From Elusimicrobiales bacterium (lineage in GTDB: Bacteria; Elusimicrobiota; Elusimicrobia; Elusimicrobiales; UBA9959): a stretch of 9,242 nt of DNA. Under the pieces are notes generated by a model. That model saw only the letters and a program-made list of their open reading frames with translations, searched no databases and was not told the DNA's origin. Of this stretch, positions 7,709-9,242 are shown piece after piece (the first letter of the stretch is position 1; every line of letters begins with the position of its first letter). The DNA lies in the NCBI GenBank assembly GCA_026419335.1, contig JANZZP010000040.1, positions 1 to 9,242 of the forward strand. Reading direction: 5' to 3'. The position numbers and the translations under genes are program-made.

Positions 7709-7936
7709 TTACTTTTTTGAAAGGATAGTTAAAATCAAAGTCAATACAAGACTTATTACAAGTGATGTTGTAAGTGGCATGTAAAATGTAAAATTTCCTT
7801 TCTTAATATGTATATCACCAGGTAGTTTACCTAAATATGGTATATTTGGAGTAAAAAGTACAAAAATGCCCAACAATATTAAAACTATACCTGCTAAAAT
7901 TAAAAATTTACCAAACCCAGAAAAAATATAATTCAT
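7709..7936 (-). CDS. Small two-helix membrane protein, DUF2905 family
   Basis: The 75-residue protein has two membrane helices, about residues 8-28 and 53-72. Between them is the family hallmark: GKLPGDIHIKKGNFTFYMPL, starting at residue 36. This matches DUF2905, a widespread bacterial family of about 70 residues with no established function. The protein is complete. The start is the first ATG after the divergent intergenic gap. There is no Shine-Dalgarno, and a TTGATT-N17-TATAAA promoter sits so close that the message would be almost leaderless. It is head to head with the AsmA-like gene, 26 bp between start codons, and 101 bp upstream of smc on the same strand, so read-through into smc is possible. 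Confidence 0.88.
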   Translation of the reverse strand: MNYIFSGFGKFLILAGIVLILLGIFVLFTPNIPYLGKLPGDIHIKKGNFTFYMPLTTSLVISLVLTLILTILSKK

Positions 7937-7943
7937 CTATATT

Positions 7944-7955
7944 ATTTTATAAAAT
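7944..7955. promoter_or_regulatory. 12-bp perfect palindrome ATTTTATAAAAT in the divergent intergenic gap
   Basis: The palindrome reads the same on both strands and presents a TATAAA -10-like box in each direction: 7948-7953 on plus, 7946-7951 on minus. The plus box lies 9 bases before the AsmA-like ATG but has no clear -35. A shared bidirectional -10 is the simplest reading; an operator is an alternative. The DNA is AT-only, so significance is limited. Confidence 0.4.
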
Positions 7956-7962
7956 TTAAAAT

Positions 7963-7974
<12 letters not shown>
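7946..7974 (-). promoter_or_regulatory. Candidate sigma-70 promoter of the DUF2905 gene, overlapping the start of the divergent gene
   Basis: On the minus strand TTGATT (plus positions 7969-7974) is followed after exactly 17 bp by TATAAA (7946-7951), matching consensus at 4 of 6 and 5 of 6. The -35 lies in codons 3-4 of the divergent AsmA-like gene. A start about 7 bp past the -10 falls only 2-4 bases before the ATG at 7934-7936, so the transcript would be essentially leaderless, in keeping with the missing Shine-Dalgarno. Confidence 0.5.

Positions 7975-9242
<1,268 letters not shown>

Overview
The window is a gene-dense, very AT-rich stretch (roughly a quarter G+C by eye) of a bacterial chromosome using the standard bacterial code. 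The organism looks diderm: the left end encodes an exported zinc-peptidase/propeller protein with an apparent outer-membrane barrel, beside a FlgO/CsgG-like periplasmic protein, and the right side encodes an AsmA-like membrane-anchored protein. No rRNA or other firm taxonomic marker is present. Low-GC spirochetes or AT-rich candidate phyla such as the Muiribacteriota/Elusimicrobiota group would fit, but the sequence does not let me choose.

Layout. From 7936 leftwards to the window edge everything is on the minus strand: a 75-residue DUF2905 membrane protein; then, after a 101-bp gap carrying promoter-like boxes, smc (1150 residues), a calcineurin-like phosphoesterase, a stand-alone response-regulator receiver, a FlgO/CsgG-like secreted protein, and the first 751 residues of a metallopeptidase/beta-propeller/barrel protein that runs off the left edge. 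smc, the phosphoesterase and the receiver are joined by ATGA and TAATG overlaps with good Shine-Dalgarno sites, so they are probably one translationally coupled transcript. From 7963 rightwards, divergently, lie an AsmA-like protein and, overlapping it by ATGA, the first 46 codons of a dihydrolipoyl-dehydrogenase-type flavoprotein. There is no gene-free stretch above about 100 bp.

How the genes work together. Smc organises and segregates the chromosome. The phosphoesterase and receiver are signalling-type proteins of unknown target that share its transcript, which is the most suggestive functional link here. The two leftmost genes look like an envelope pair. Genes inside the operon have clear Shine-Dalgarno sites. 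The two divergent genes and the metallopeptidase gene do not, and two of these three have a TTGA-type -35 and a 17-bp spaced -10 right in front of the start, suggesting leaderless or very short-leader messages. I found no CRISPR array, tRNA, rRNA, insertion sequence or convincing terminator.
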